Shown here: positions 32,981-40,460 of the stretch, one piece after another
How the letters are laid out: every line of letters begins with the position of its first letter
How positions within the stretch are numbered: position 1 is the first letter of the stretch
Assembly: GCA_050250695.1 (NCBI GenBank)
Contig: JBFWOE010000009.1
Span: 1 to 46,662 of the forward strand
Direction: 5' to 3'
From: Ga0077527 sp050250695
Lineage (GTDB): Bacteria; Pseudomonadota; Gammaproteobacteria; Burkholderiales; SG8-41
DNA length: 46,662 nucleotides
The notes under the pieces: model-generated
Database searches by the model: none
What the model saw: only the letters and a program-made list of their open reading frames with translations
Told to the model about the DNA's origin: nothing
Program-made: the position numbers and the translations under genes

Positions 32981-33853
32981 TCAGGCCGGGCGCCGGGCCA
33001 CGGCCAGCAGGGAACCGCCGAACGGCAGCGAAATGCCCGCGCGGATCGGCAGGCGCTCGGCATCCAGCGCGAATTCAAGCAGCTTGTTTGTGGCGGCACC
33101 GATACGCAGTTCGGCCAGCGGGTCATAATCCGGAGCGGCAGTGCGGCGGGTCAACCGGGACAGCATCATCAGCGGGAGCAATACCGAGACAAAGGAGGTC
33201 ATTCTAACGACCTCGAAGCCGGCCCGCGCGAGCTTGTGCCGCAACCCGGTCCGGGCGTAACGCCGCACATGATGGGCGCGCACGTCGTATTCGCTCCACA
33301 TGAAAGGATGTTGCGGTACCGTCAGCAACAGGCCGCCGCCAGGTCGCAGCGCACGCTGCAGCTGACAGAGCACGGCCTCGTCTTCACTGATGTGCTCGAT
33401 GACGTCGAATGCACCTATGACGTCGAATTCACGGTCGTACGGCATGCGCCGCGCATCCATCTGCAGGAACATTGCACGCGGCACACGCTCCGCGGCAAAT
33501 CGCAGCCCCGCCGTCTGCGCCTCGGTCGCGGTCATACGCGCCGCAGGAAACGCCGTGGCCACACCCTGCAGCACATAGCCGGTGCCGCAACCCACCTCGA
33601 GAAAATCTCCGAATCCCGAAAAATAACGCTGCAGCGCCCAGACGATCAGCCGGTTGCGCGCGCGAAACCAGAAGTTGCGCGCCTCCAGCGCCGCCAGCCC
33701 GGCGAAAAGCGCCGGATCAAAGCCCTCGGCCTGCGTGTCGAGTTCGGGTGCCAGCGCCGGAAACCCGGACCGCTGCTGCACGCGAAAACCGCAGGCCCCG
33801 CAATCCCAGCCTGCGGCTGCCAGCGCGGCGCCGCAACCCGGGCACAACCTCAA
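32981..33853 (-). CDS. Class I SAM-dependent methyltransferase with N-terminal Zn-ribbon
   Basis: The ~290-residue protein starts with two CxxC pairs (LCPGCG and CGACGF). The SAM domain has LEVGCGTGYVLQGVA near residue 95 and 'IGAFDVIEHISEDEAVLCQL' near 145, a Methyltransf_11/23 pattern. 'TVPQHPFMWSEYD' near residue 178 is common in methyltransferases of envelope glycan loci, and a possible weak membrane-associated stretch (VSVLLPLMMLSRL) follows. I choose a TTG start at 33853, overlapping the stop of the transporter gene (TTGA); this puts translation start just before the first cysteines. It is 10 nt from wecE. Its substrate might be the lipid-linked aminosugar, which is inference. Confidence 0.8.
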   Translation of the reverse strand: MRLCPGCGAALAAAGWDCGACGFRVQQRSGFPALAPELDTQAEGFDPALFAGLAALEARNFWFRARNRLIVWALQRYFSGFGDFLEVGCGTGYVLQGVATAFPAARMTATEAQTAGLRFAAERVPRAMFLQMDARRMPYDREFDVIGAFDVIEHISEDEAVLCQLQRALRPGGGLLLTVPQHPFMWSEYDVRAHHVRRYARTGLRHKLARAGFEVVRMTSFVSVLLPLMMLSRLTRRTAAPDYDPLAELRIGAATNKLLEFALDAERLPIRAGISLPFGGSLLAVARRPA

Positions 33854-34212
33854 CCCTGGCTCCCGACAACGATGCCGGCGGTGATCAGCACCAGCCCGGC
33901 AATCTTCCATGCGTTGACCGGTTCATTGAACACCAGTCCGCTCAACACCAGCACCAGCACGAAGGCAAGACTCATGAAGGGGTAGGCATGCGATAGCTCG
34001 AGTTTGGTCATCGCCGCCATCCACGACACCACCGCGAGCAGGCCGGCCAGCAGCGCCGAAACCACCCAGGGATTTACCAGCAGCTTGGCGAGGAACCACA
34101 ACCGGTCCGGCGTATCCAGCGGAAAAGCGCCGGCAGCCACCACCTGCCACTTGATTACGATCTGGCTGTAGACCGTCAAAAAAACAGTAATAAAAACAAA
34201 TAAATAGCTCAT
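33850..34212 (-). CDS. Small EamA/SMR-type transporter (ArnE-like)
   Basis: This ~120-residue, four-helix membrane protein has helices at about residues 1-20, 36-55, 64-84 and 95-117. The last helices carry 'LELSHAYPFMSLAFVLV' and 'GLVFNEPVNAWKIAGLVLI', which match ArnE/ArnF-type half-size EamA proteins. ArnE and ArnF together flip undecaprenyl-phosphate-L-Ara4N. Here a single gene of that size is present, so it would act as a homodimer or with a partner elsewhere. The ATG at 34212 overlaps the WecD-like stop (ATGA); a GTG three codons upstream is a less likely start. Neighbours that make and use polyprenyl-P sugars suggest the flippase role. Confidence 0.75.
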   Translation of the reverse strand: MSYLFVFITVFLTVYSQIVIKWQVVAAGAFPLDTPDRLWFLAKLLVNPWVVSALLAGLLAVVSWMAAMTKLELSHAYPFMSLAFVLVLVLSGLVFNEPVNAWKIAGLVLITAGIVVGSQG

Positions 34213-34874
34213 GGCGTCCACCGGTGATAAACATCGACGGGGTGACGCAGGCGGAATCCCAGCGCCAGGTAAAGATTACCCGCTGCAGTGTTGGCGGCGG
34301 AAATCGAACTGCTCAGTTCGGCGTGGTTGCGATAAAGGTCTTCGCACACCGCGGTCCACAGGTATTTTGCAAGACCGCGTCCGCGAAACTTTTCCGCCAT
34401 CGCGTGCAATACCAGCCGCTGCCCGTCGGCGGCGATGAATCCGGCCAGTTGCCCCGCGTAGATCAAGCCATAGGTATTGCCGGCGGCATGCAGCTGGCGC
34501 AGCCAGTTGTCGTAGCGCAGGTCCGCCTGTTCGCGCTTCAGGTTGAAATCGCGGTGGAAACGGCCATGCACGAAAGCACCATGACAGATGGCGAGCAGGC
34601 CGTCGAGCGGGGCATCACGGGAAAATCCGGCACGGGCATCGCGCTGCGCGGCAAAACGTTCTCGCGGACAATATGGCTCCACCAGCGTGTCGCAGTAGTA
34701 GAAACCGCATTCATGCAGCAACGCCTTGGACTGCAGCGGATCAACCTTGATCGTGTAATGCCCGCAGCGCCCGGCGGCGGCACGCAGTGCGGCTTCTGAA
34801 TATGCGGTGATCTCGTAACAGTCGCGTCCGAACGCCGCGCTGTCCCAGTCAACGCGCCGTATCGCGGGATGCAT
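34209..34874 (-). CDS. WecD-like GNAT N-acetyltransferase (dTDP-Fuc4N acetylase)
   Basis: The 221-residue protein has the GNAT fold near its C-terminus. 'LVLHAMAEKFRGRGLAKYLW' contains the R/Q-x-x-G-x-G/A acetyl-CoA loop as RGRGLA (about residues 170-175), followed by 'SSSISAANTAAGNLYLALGF', a typical GNAT terminal motif. Its length and its neighbour WecE match the WecE-WecD pair of enterobacterial common antigen, so acetylation of dTDP-Fuc4N to dTDP-Fuc4NAc is the likely reaction. The N-terminal 100 residues are diverged. It overlaps the GT2 gene by 26 nt and the transporter gene by 4 nt. Another N-acylated aminosugar cannot be excluded. Confidence 0.78.
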   Translation of the reverse strand: MHPAIRRVDWDSAAFGRDCYEITAYSEAALRAAAGRCGHYTIKVDPLQSKALLHECGFYYCDTLVEPYCPRERFAAQRDARAGFSRDAPLDGLLAICHGAFVHGRFHRDFNLKREQADLRYDNWLRQLHAAGNTYGLIYAGQLAGFIAADGQRLVLHAMAEKFRGRGLAKYLWTAVCEDLYRNHAELSSSISAANTAAGNLYLALGFRLRHPVDVYHRWTP

Positions 34875-35796
34875 GGTCGAAAGTCGCGTTCATCACGATG
34901 TAGAGCGGTCGCTTTTTCGCCTCGTCGAAAGTCTTGCCAAGGTAGATGCCGAGCATGCCGAGAATGCTGATGATGATGCCGCCGATGAAATACAGCGACA
35001 CGAACAGGCTGGGCCAGCCGACTACCGGCGAGCCGTAGAGCGCCGCCTGTATCAGTATGTAGAGGCCGGCGGCAAAGGACAGGATCGACATCAGGAATCC
35101 GAAGCGCACCGCCAGCCGCAAAGGCTTGTCGGAATAGGCAATGATGGTGTCGGCCGCAAGCTTCCACAATTTGCCCAACGTGTACGTGGACCGGCCCTCA
35201 TGCCGCGACGCATGGCTGACCTCGATCGCCGCGGTCGGAAAGCCCATCCAGTTCACCAGCCCGCTGAAAAAACGCAGTTGCTCGCGCATGCCACGACAGG
35301 CAATCACGACCTTGCGCGAAATAATGCGGAAATTTCCGGCTGCGCTGTCGTATTCGGTGTCGGCCAGCCAGCTCAGCAGGCGGTAGAAACTCCAGGACAG
35401 GGCACGCTTGATCACGCCGTCGGTACGCCCTCCGCGGCGGGCCAGCACCACGTCGTAACCTTCCTGCGCCTTGGCGTAGAGACGCGGGATCTCTTCCGGA
35501 CGGTCCTGCAGGTCGCAGTCCATCACCACCACCCAGTCGCCTTCGGCGACGTCCAGCCCTGCGGTGATGCCGTAATGCTGGCCGAAATTGCGGCTGAACT
35601 GCAGGCCTTTCACGCGCGGGTCGGTCTGCGCCAGGCGGCGGATGATGTCCCAGGAACGGTCGCCGCCGCAGTCTTCGATCAAGATGATTTCAAAATCCCC
35701 GGTAACCGGCTCGACCGCCGCCACGAGCCGGCGATACAGTTCATCAAGGCAGCCTTCGGCCTTGTAGACCGGTGTGACTATGGACAGGTGCGGCAT
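34849..35796 (-). CDS. ArnC/DPM1-like polyprenyl-phosphate glycosyltransferase
   Basis: The 315-residue protein is a GT2 enzyme with a GT-A domain: 'LSIVTPVYKAEGCLDELYRR', then IILIEDCGGDRSW near residue 37, and VVVMDCDLQDRPEEIP near residue 90 with the DxD motif. 'GNFRIISRKVV' is a further hallmark of the ArnC/GtrB/DPM1 group. Two C-terminal membrane helices (about residues 230-255 and 262-290) anchor it. Such enzymes transfer a sugar, not sugar-phosphate, onto undecaprenyl phosphate at the cytoplasmic face. With the WecE/WecD pair beside it, Und-P-Fuc4NAc is the expected product (inference). The stop lies in the next gene and the start is 6 nt from msbA. Confidence 0.87.
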   Translation of the reverse strand: MPHLSIVTPVYKAEGCLDELYRRLVAAVEPVTGDFEIILIEDCGGDRSWDIIRRLAQTDPRVKGLQFSRNFGQHYGITAGLDVAEGDWVVVMDCDLQDRPEEIPRLYAKAQEGYDVVLARRGGRTDGVIKRALSWSFYRLLSWLADTEYDSAAGNFRIISRKVVIACRGMREQLRFFSGLVNWMGFPTAAIEVSHASRHEGRSTYTLGKLWKLAADTIIAYSDKPLRLAVRFGFLMSILSFAAGLYILIQAALYGSPVVGWPSLFVSLYFIGGIIISILGMLGIYLGKTFDEAKKRPLYIVMNATFDHASRDTAR

Positions 35797-35802
35797 GACG
35801 GC

Positions 35803-37554
35803 TCAGCCCTCCCCGGCCTGCATGAACTGGTTGCGGTAGAGCCTGGCATAAATTCCGCCGCGCGCCAGCAGCTCGGCATGAACGCCGGTTTCGGCAATGC
35901 GGCCGCCGTCAAGCACGACGATGCGATGCGCCTTTTCAATGGTCGACAGCCGGTGCGCGATGACGATGGTGGTGCGTCCGCGCATCAGCACTTCCAGCGC
36001 CGCCTGCACATGGCGTTCCGATTCACTGTCCAGCGCCGAGGTCGCTTCATCGAGGATCAGCACCGGGGCGTTTTTCAGCAGCGCGCGCGCGATCGCCAGG
36101 CGCTGGCGCTGGCCGCCGGACAACTTGACGCCGTTCTCGCCGACCATGGTATCCAGTCCTCCAGGCATCCGGCGGATGAACTCCATCGCATGCGCGGCCT
36201 CGGCAGCGGCCTCGATGTCCGTCCGTGCCGTCCTGTTCATCGCGCCGTAGGCGATGTTCGCGGCAACCGTGTCGTTGAACAGCACCACGTCCTGGCTGAC
36301 CAGCGCGATGTTCTCGCGCAATGCGGCGAGCCTGAGGGTCGCGATGTCATGGCCGTCAAGCAGGATGCGCCCGCCGGTGGGCACGTAAAAGCGCGGCACC
36401 AGGCTGGCGAGCGTGGTCTTGCCGCTGCCGGAAGCGCCGACCAGCGCCACGGTTTCTCCCGGGGCTATGGCGAAATCGATGCCGTCGAGCGCATGGCGGC
36501 CGTCGCCGGCATAGGCAAAACGCACCTGCTCGAAACGGATTTCGCCGCGCACGCGGCCCAAGTCAACGCTGCCTGTATCGGCCTCGCCAGCCTGGTCGAC
36601 CAAGGCAAACACGCTTTCCGCTGCGGCAAGCCCGCGTTGCAGGGGTTCGTTGATCCCGGTCACGCGTTTCAGCGGCGTGGTCAGCATCAGCATCGCGGTA
36701 ATGAATGAAACAAAACCGCCGACGGTGATCTGCGCGGCATGTGATTGCTGTGTCGCAAAATAAATGATGGCGGCCAGCGCCAGTGCGGCAACGAACTGCA
36801 CGATAGGCACGCTGGCCGCGGCGGCGGCCACCTGTTTCATCAACTGGCGGCGCACGCTGTCGGCCTGCGCGTCAAAGCGCCGCTGCTCGTAGTCCTGCCC
36901 GCCAAACAGCTTGACCACGCGGTGCCCCTCTATGGTTTCCTGGATGACCTGCGTCATGTCGCCCATCTGCTGCTGCACCGCGCGGCTGGAACTGCGCAGC
37001 CGCACGCTGATCACGCGCACCACCAGCACGATGGCCGGCGCCATCACCAGTGCGAGCAGCGTCAGCTTCCAGTTGAGCCAAAACATCCACCCCAGCAGCC
37101 CGATGATGACCAGCGCGTCCTTGAACAGCACGGTCAGCACGCTGGTCGCCGCGGTGGTGACCTGCATCACGTCGAAGGTCAGCTTGGAAATCAGGTTGCC
37201 CGAGGCCTGGTCGTCGTAATAACGCGCCGGCAACGCCAGCAACTTGCGGAACATGACGCCACGCAGGTCCATCACCAGACGGTTGCCGACCCAGTTCAGC
37301 GCGAACTGCGCCAGATATTCTGCAAAGCCGCGGATCACGAACAGGCCAATGATGAACACCGGGGTCCAGCGGATCACCGCCTCGTCCTTGTGGACGAACA
37401 CGCCGTCGAGCAGCGGCTTCAGCAGCGCAGGCAGCGCGGGCTCGGTGGCCGCGACGATGACGGTGCCCAGCAGGCCAAGTGCAAACACGCGCCAGTACGG
37501 CCGCACATGGCGCACCAGGCGCAGATACAGCGCTGTACCGGACATGGTTTGCAC
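35803..37554 (-). CDS. msbA: Lipid A export ATPase/permease MsbA
   Basis: The 583-residue type I ABC exporter has six membrane helices in the N-terminal ~320 residues and a C-terminal ATPase. Walker A is GASGSGKTT near residue 380, the signature is LSGGQRQRLAIARAL near 485, Walker B is LILDEATSALDSES, and the H-loop is IAHRLST. It flips lipid A-core across the inner membrane as a homodimer. Its position as first gene of an operon that otherwise modifies envelope glycans is consistent with LPS assembly. The start follows a possible promoter on the minus strand. The opening of the msbA family ('LYLRLVRHVRPYWRVFALGL') is well matched. Confidence 0.93.
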   Translation of the reverse strand: MQTMSGTALYLRLVRHVRPYWRVFALGLLGTVIVAATEPALPALLKPLLDGVFVHKDEAVIRWTPVFIIGLFVIRGFAEYLAQFALNWVGNRLVMDLRGVMFRKLLALPARYYDDQASGNLISKLTFDVMQVTTAATSVLTVLFKDALVIIGLLGWMFWLNWKLTLLALVMAPAIVLVVRVISVRLRSSSRAVQQQMGDMTQVIQETIEGHRVVKLFGGQDYEQRRFDAQADSVRRQLMKQVAAAAASVPIVQFVAALALAAIIYFATQQSHAAQITVGGFVSFITAMLMLTTPLKRVTGINEPLQRGLAAAESVFALVDQAGEADTGSVDLGRVRGEIRFEQVRFAYAGDGRHALDGIDFAIAPGETVALVGASGSGKTTLASLVPRFYVPTGGRILLDGHDIATLRLAALRENIALVSQDVVLFNDTVAANIAYGAMNRTARTDIEAAAEAAHAMEFIRRMPGGLDTMVGENGVKLSGGQRQRLAIARALLKNAPVLILDEATSALDSESERHVQAALEVLMRGRTTIVIAHRLSTIEKAHRIVVLDGGRIAETGVHAELLARGGIYARLYRNQFMQAGEG

Positions 37555-37576
37555 AGGCCGAAAGATAGCAAACTTT

Positions 37577-37606
37577 TGATAATTAATGAAAAGATGCGGG
37601 ATTCAA
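37577..37606 (-). promoter_or_regulatory. Candidate sigma-70 promoter upstream of msbA
   Basis: On the minus strand, TTGAAT (37601-37606 as -35) and TTATCA (37577-37582 as -10) are spaced by 18 nt. They lie about 23 nt upstream of the msbA start. The match to consensus is moderate, so it is a guess that fits the operon head. Confidence 0.35.
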
Positions 37607-37650
37607 GTTACGTGCGGCAAGCGCTTTCCTTGAAAGGCCTGCGCCGGGAC

Positions 37651-37676
37651 GCCACCCGCGGCAAATCGCGGGCGGC
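37651..37676 (-). terminator. GC-rich hairpin at the 3' end of btuB
   Basis: GCCACCCGCG (37651-37660) and CGCGGGCGGC (37667-37676) form a stem of about 10 bp around a six-base loop, just downstream of the btuB stop. There is no T-tract, so it may only stabilise the 3' end or slow transcription. Confidence 0.4.
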
Positions 37677-37685
37677 AAGGCGGAT

Positions 37686-39662
37686 CTAGCGGAATGTATG
37701 GCGTGCAGTCAGGAATACCGTACGCTCGGGCGCCGGCAATGCAGCGTACGTCGGGAAGCCGGTGAACACCCCGTACGAAAAATAATGCGTGTTGAACAGG
37801 TTCTGCACCCCCGCGGCAAGGCGCCAGCCCGCGCGCTCATAACCCAGCTTGAGGTCGACGACGGTATACGCGGGCAACCTGCGGTTGAATACGTTCAGTT
37901 CATCGCTGTCGTAACGCTGCTCGCCGACATGGCGCAGCTGGCCGTCGATGCGCACCCCCGATCCCGGGCGCCAGCCCGCGGCCAGGTTCAGTGCGTGCCG
38001 GGGCACCAGTGGAACATCGTTGCCGGCAATCGGCGTTCCGCCAAAATTGCCGGCGCGAAACTCCGCCTCGGCATAAGCGTAACCCAGGCTCAAATCAAGG
38101 CCGGAGGCCGGATGCCATCTCGCCTCGGCTTCGACGCCGCGGCGCCGGGTCGGCGGCAGATTGCGGTTGGTGAAGGTCACCGGGTCGAGAACGATCTCGT
38201 TTTCGAGTTCGATTTCGTAAAGCGCCAGGCGGTAGCGGGCAGGACCGCTTGCGGCCTCCACGCCGATTTCCCGGTCGCGCGCGGTCTGCGGCTCCAGCAA
38301 GGCCACCGTTGCCGTGAACAGGCTGTAATTGTCATTGACGTTGGGTACGCGGAAACTGCGCCCGACCTTGCCGTAAGCCGCCCAGACACCACCGAGCGGC
38401 CGGCGCAGCGCAATTTCGTGCGCGTGCAGGTTCCGCGTGCGTTCCGCCCGGGGCGCCGCATTGGCGGCATCATCGACGCTGTAGGTCACCCGCTGGTCGC
38501 GTATGCCGAGCGCCAGCGATGTCCCGCCGGAAAACAAAGTGGTGTGCTGTGCATACACGGCATGCCCGCGTTGCGCGGCATCCGGACGTCCGACGATGGC
38601 CGGTCCGGCGACTCCCTGGAAATCCCAGTCTTCCATGTCCATGCCGGCCACCAGGGTGTGCGTGGCGCCGCCGAAACCGTAAGGCAGTTTCGCGCGCGGG
38701 GTGAACAGCAGCTGCCGCACCTGCGTCTGCACGTTGTTGCGGAACGGCGTGGCCACAAAAAACGACGCGTCGGTGTCTTTTTCCCGGTACGACAGGTTTG
38801 CGGCGAATTGCAGTGCGCCCGCGGACCGCTCCGCCCCGAGATTGAGATAGCCTCCGCGAAGCAGCGCGAAATCCCCGGGCAGCGCCGCCTGGCGACGGTT
38901 CGCGGCAATCTGCGCCTCGCTGATCGAACCCGGCAATTCCGAGCGCTGGTCATCGGCCCCCAGCTTCAGCGTCATTACCGCCGGCCCGCTGCTGTGGCGC
39001 AGGTCCAGCTGCGCTCTGTCGATGCGCAATGCATTGTTGTCGCGATAGTTGTCGCTCTCGCGATGCGCCGCGGTCAGCCTCAGTCCGGTGTTTTCGCCGG
39101 CGATGTTGGCCCCGGCGCGCGCATCCCGTGTGCGGTGGCTCGCGATACCCGCTTCGACAAAGGCGCTGCGCTGGCTGGCGACCGGCGTCTTTGTGATGAT
39201 GTTGATGGTGCCGCCGGTCGCGCCCGCGCCATAGAGCACGGCGCCGCCGCCGCGGATGACCTCGATGCGTTCTATCGCATCCAGCGGTATCGCCGACCAG
39301 TTGACGGTGACCTGTTCATTTTCGCTGATGCGCTGCCCGTCAAGCAGCACCAGCGTGTTCTGGTCGCCGAAAATGCCGAAACCGCGCAGATCGACCTGCA
39401 GGTTGGGCGACCCCGACAGGTCGCGCGTCTGCACACCGGGCAGCATGCGCAACAGTTCAGGCACGGTGCTGGCCGTGCTGTTGCGGATGTCCGCCTCGGT
39501 AATCACGCTGACGCCTATGGGAAACTGGCGCTGGATATCGGGAAAACGCGTCGCCGTAACAACCACCGGCGCAAGTTCTTCAGACCCTTTTCCGGGTTCG
39601 GCAGCCCATGCCGGTACGCCGGCCGCAGCGGCCAGCGCCGCGGCAATGATACATCTCTTCAT
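37686..39662 (-). CDS. btuB: TonB-dependent outer-membrane receptor BtuB-like
   Basis: The ~658-residue protein has a signal peptide (MKRCIIAAALAAAAGVPAWA) and a TonB-box-like stretch (ELAPVVVTATR) right after it. The plug domain has 'LLRMLPGVQTRDLSG', 'LVLLDGQRISE' and 'IERIEVIRGGGAVLYGAGAT', then a long beta-barrel ending in 'FLTARHTFR' with a C-terminal Phe-x-Phe-like end. It imports a large ligand from outside into the periplasm using TonB. The cobalamin riboswitch in its leader makes vitamin B12 or other corrinoids the likely ligand. ATG 39662 follows an AAGGAAA ribosome-binding site. No other B12-transport gene is in this window. Confidence 0.92.
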   Translation of the reverse strand: MKRCIIAAALAAAAGVPAWAAEPGKGSEELAPVVVTATRFPDIQRQFPIGVSVITEADIRNSTASTVPELLRMLPGVQTRDLSGSPNLQVDLRGFGIFGDQNTLVLLDGQRISENEQVTVNWSAIPLDAIERIEVIRGGGAVLYGAGATGGTINIITKTPVASQRSAFVEAGIASHRTRDARAGANIAGENTGLRLTAAHRESDNYRDNNALRIDRAQLDLRHSSGPAVMTLKLGADDQRSELPGSISEAQIAANRRQAALPGDFALLRGGYLNLGAERSAGALQFAANLSYREKDTDASFFVATPFRNNVQTQVRQLLFTPRAKLPYGFGGATHTLVAGMDMEDWDFQGVAGPAIVGRPDAAQRGHAVYAQHTTLFSGGTSLALGIRDQRVTYSVDDAANAAPRAERTRNLHAHEIALRRPLGGVWAAYGKVGRSFRVPNVNDNYSLFTATVALLEPQTARDREIGVEAASGPARYRLALYEIELENEIVLDPVTFTNRNLPPTRRRGVEAEARWHPASGLDLSLGYAYAEAEFRAGNFGGTPIAGNDVPLVPRHALNLAAGWRPGSGVRIDGQLRHVGEQRYDSDELNVFNRRLPAYTVVDLKLGYERAGWRLAAGVQNLFNTHYFSYGVFTGFPTYAALPAPERTVFLTARHTFR

Positions 39663-39778
39663 GCTCGTTTCCTTTGCGTGCCCGCCGCACGCGACCAGCG
39701 ATAAAAGGAAACAATGCAGTAGGGATGCGCGTGCCAGACGCACCGGATCGCCGCCCTGCCGCGACTGTTTCCGACTGT

Positions 39779-39985
39779 CGTTGCAGGCCGGTCTCCGGGC
39801 TTGCGATATCGTTGGCGCCGCCTTCCCGTCCCCGTGGGGGACAGTGGCTGCGGGCGTCAGCGGGCATCCAGGCTGCAAATGCCGATCGCTTACCGTTGCG
39901 GGGGCAGCACAGGAATTGGCCGGGGCAGATTGCACTGGCCGCACCTGTTTCCCGTTTCACCGGGCCGTCAATCAGCTACGGCCCG
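39779..39985 (-). promoter_or_regulatory. Cobalamin riboswitch
   Basis: Read on the minus strand, the leader contains GTGAAACGGGAAACAGGTGC (about 39941-39960), then CTGCCCCCGCAACGGTAAGCG (about 39888-39908), then the GCCACTG element, and ends with the B12-box AGCCCGGAGACCGGCC (39786-39801). This order and these conserved blocks are the cobalamin riboswitch pattern. An additional hairpin GGGCCGT...ACGGCCC lies at 39962-39983. It is followed by btuB, whose expression it would shut off when adenosylcobalamin is bound. There are about 117 nt between the B12-box and the start codon, room for an expression platform, though I did not resolve it. Confidence 0.95.
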
Positions 39986-40045
39986 ACACCTGAAACGTGT
40001 CCGGAACGTTCCACATGCGGTCGCGGTTCGTCCTGGACAGCATGC

Positions 40046-40051
40046 ATTCTA
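40046..40051 (-). promoter_or_regulatory. Possible -10 box for the btuB leader
   Basis: TAGAAT on the minus strand (40046-40051) lies some 60 nt upstream of the riboswitch start. No convincing -35 is found at 16-18 nt, so support is weak. Confidence 0.25.
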
Positions 40052-40223
40052 CCCGAAGGTCTGCAACCGCAGCCGTAAAATTTACCTTTATTAATCAAAT
40101 GGTTGGGATATCATCGTAATGCGGGAGCGGCGCTGGCGGAAGCGCGCGGCGGCTGTCGCCCGGTGCGCGACATGGGCATGCCGCCAGTCATGCCAATCTA
40201 CATTCAAAACCGCGCGTTAACGG
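40052..40223. other. Non-coding part of the divergent btuB/zapB gap
   Basis: The 597-nt gap between btuB and zapB holds the riboswitch on the left and the zapB promoter on the right. In this remaining stretch I see an AT-rich piece (about 40078-40115) and a GC-rich piece, but no gene, repeat or recognisable RNA. Confidence 0.5.
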
Positions 40224-40253
40224 TTGACCCGTCGAGATTTTCCCCACTATAGT
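40224..40253 (+). promoter_or_regulatory. Sigma-70 promoter of zapB-zapA
   Basis: TTGACC (40224-40229) and TATAGT (40248-40253) are separated by 18 nt and match sigma-70 consensus well. The zapB ATG begins at 40260, only seven bases after the -10, so the expected start of transcription is at the start codon itself. Confidence 0.65.
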
Positions 40254-40259
40254 GCGCGC

Positions 40260-40460
40260 ATGGAAACCGAGTTGAAGAACCTGGAGGACAAACTCACCCA
40301 GTTTGTCGAAATCAACCAGCGGCTGCGTGAAGACACGCAGCGGCTGCGCCAGGAACTGGCCACAGCCCTGCACCGGAACAAGCAGCTCGAAGAAAAGATC
40401 AGCACCGCGAGCAACCGCCTCGAGCACATCCTCAAGCAGATCCCCGCCGAAGAAACATGA
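40260..40460 (+). CDS. zapB: ZapB-like small coiled-coil cell division protein
   Basis: The 66-residue protein is nearly all coiled coil with heptad-like Leu/Val spacing ('ELKNLEDKLTQFVEINQRL', then 'EEKISTASNRLEHILKQIP'). It matches the short ZapB-like proteins encoded directly before zapA in beta- and gammaproteobacteria. They would bridge ZapA and the Z-ring periphery. The ATG at 40260 is preferred, since a TTG start further upstream would lie in the promoter. No Shine-Dalgarno sequence fits between promoter and ATG. The stop overlaps the zapA ATG (ATGA). Symbol is by position and type; sequence conservation in this group is low. Confidence 0.75.
   Translation: METELKNLEDKLTQFVEINQRLREDTQRLRQELATALHRNKQLEEKISTASNRLEHILKQIPAEET

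Noticed and set aside
34873..36708. 611-codon open frame antisense to the GT2 and msbA genes
   Set aside because: It runs opposite two genes with clear motifs, and its own translation shows no fold or motif.
37698..39704. 668-codon open frame antisense to btuB
   Set aside because: btuB has signal peptide, plug and barrel motifs plus a riboswitch; the antisense translation is Arg/Gln-rich and featureless.
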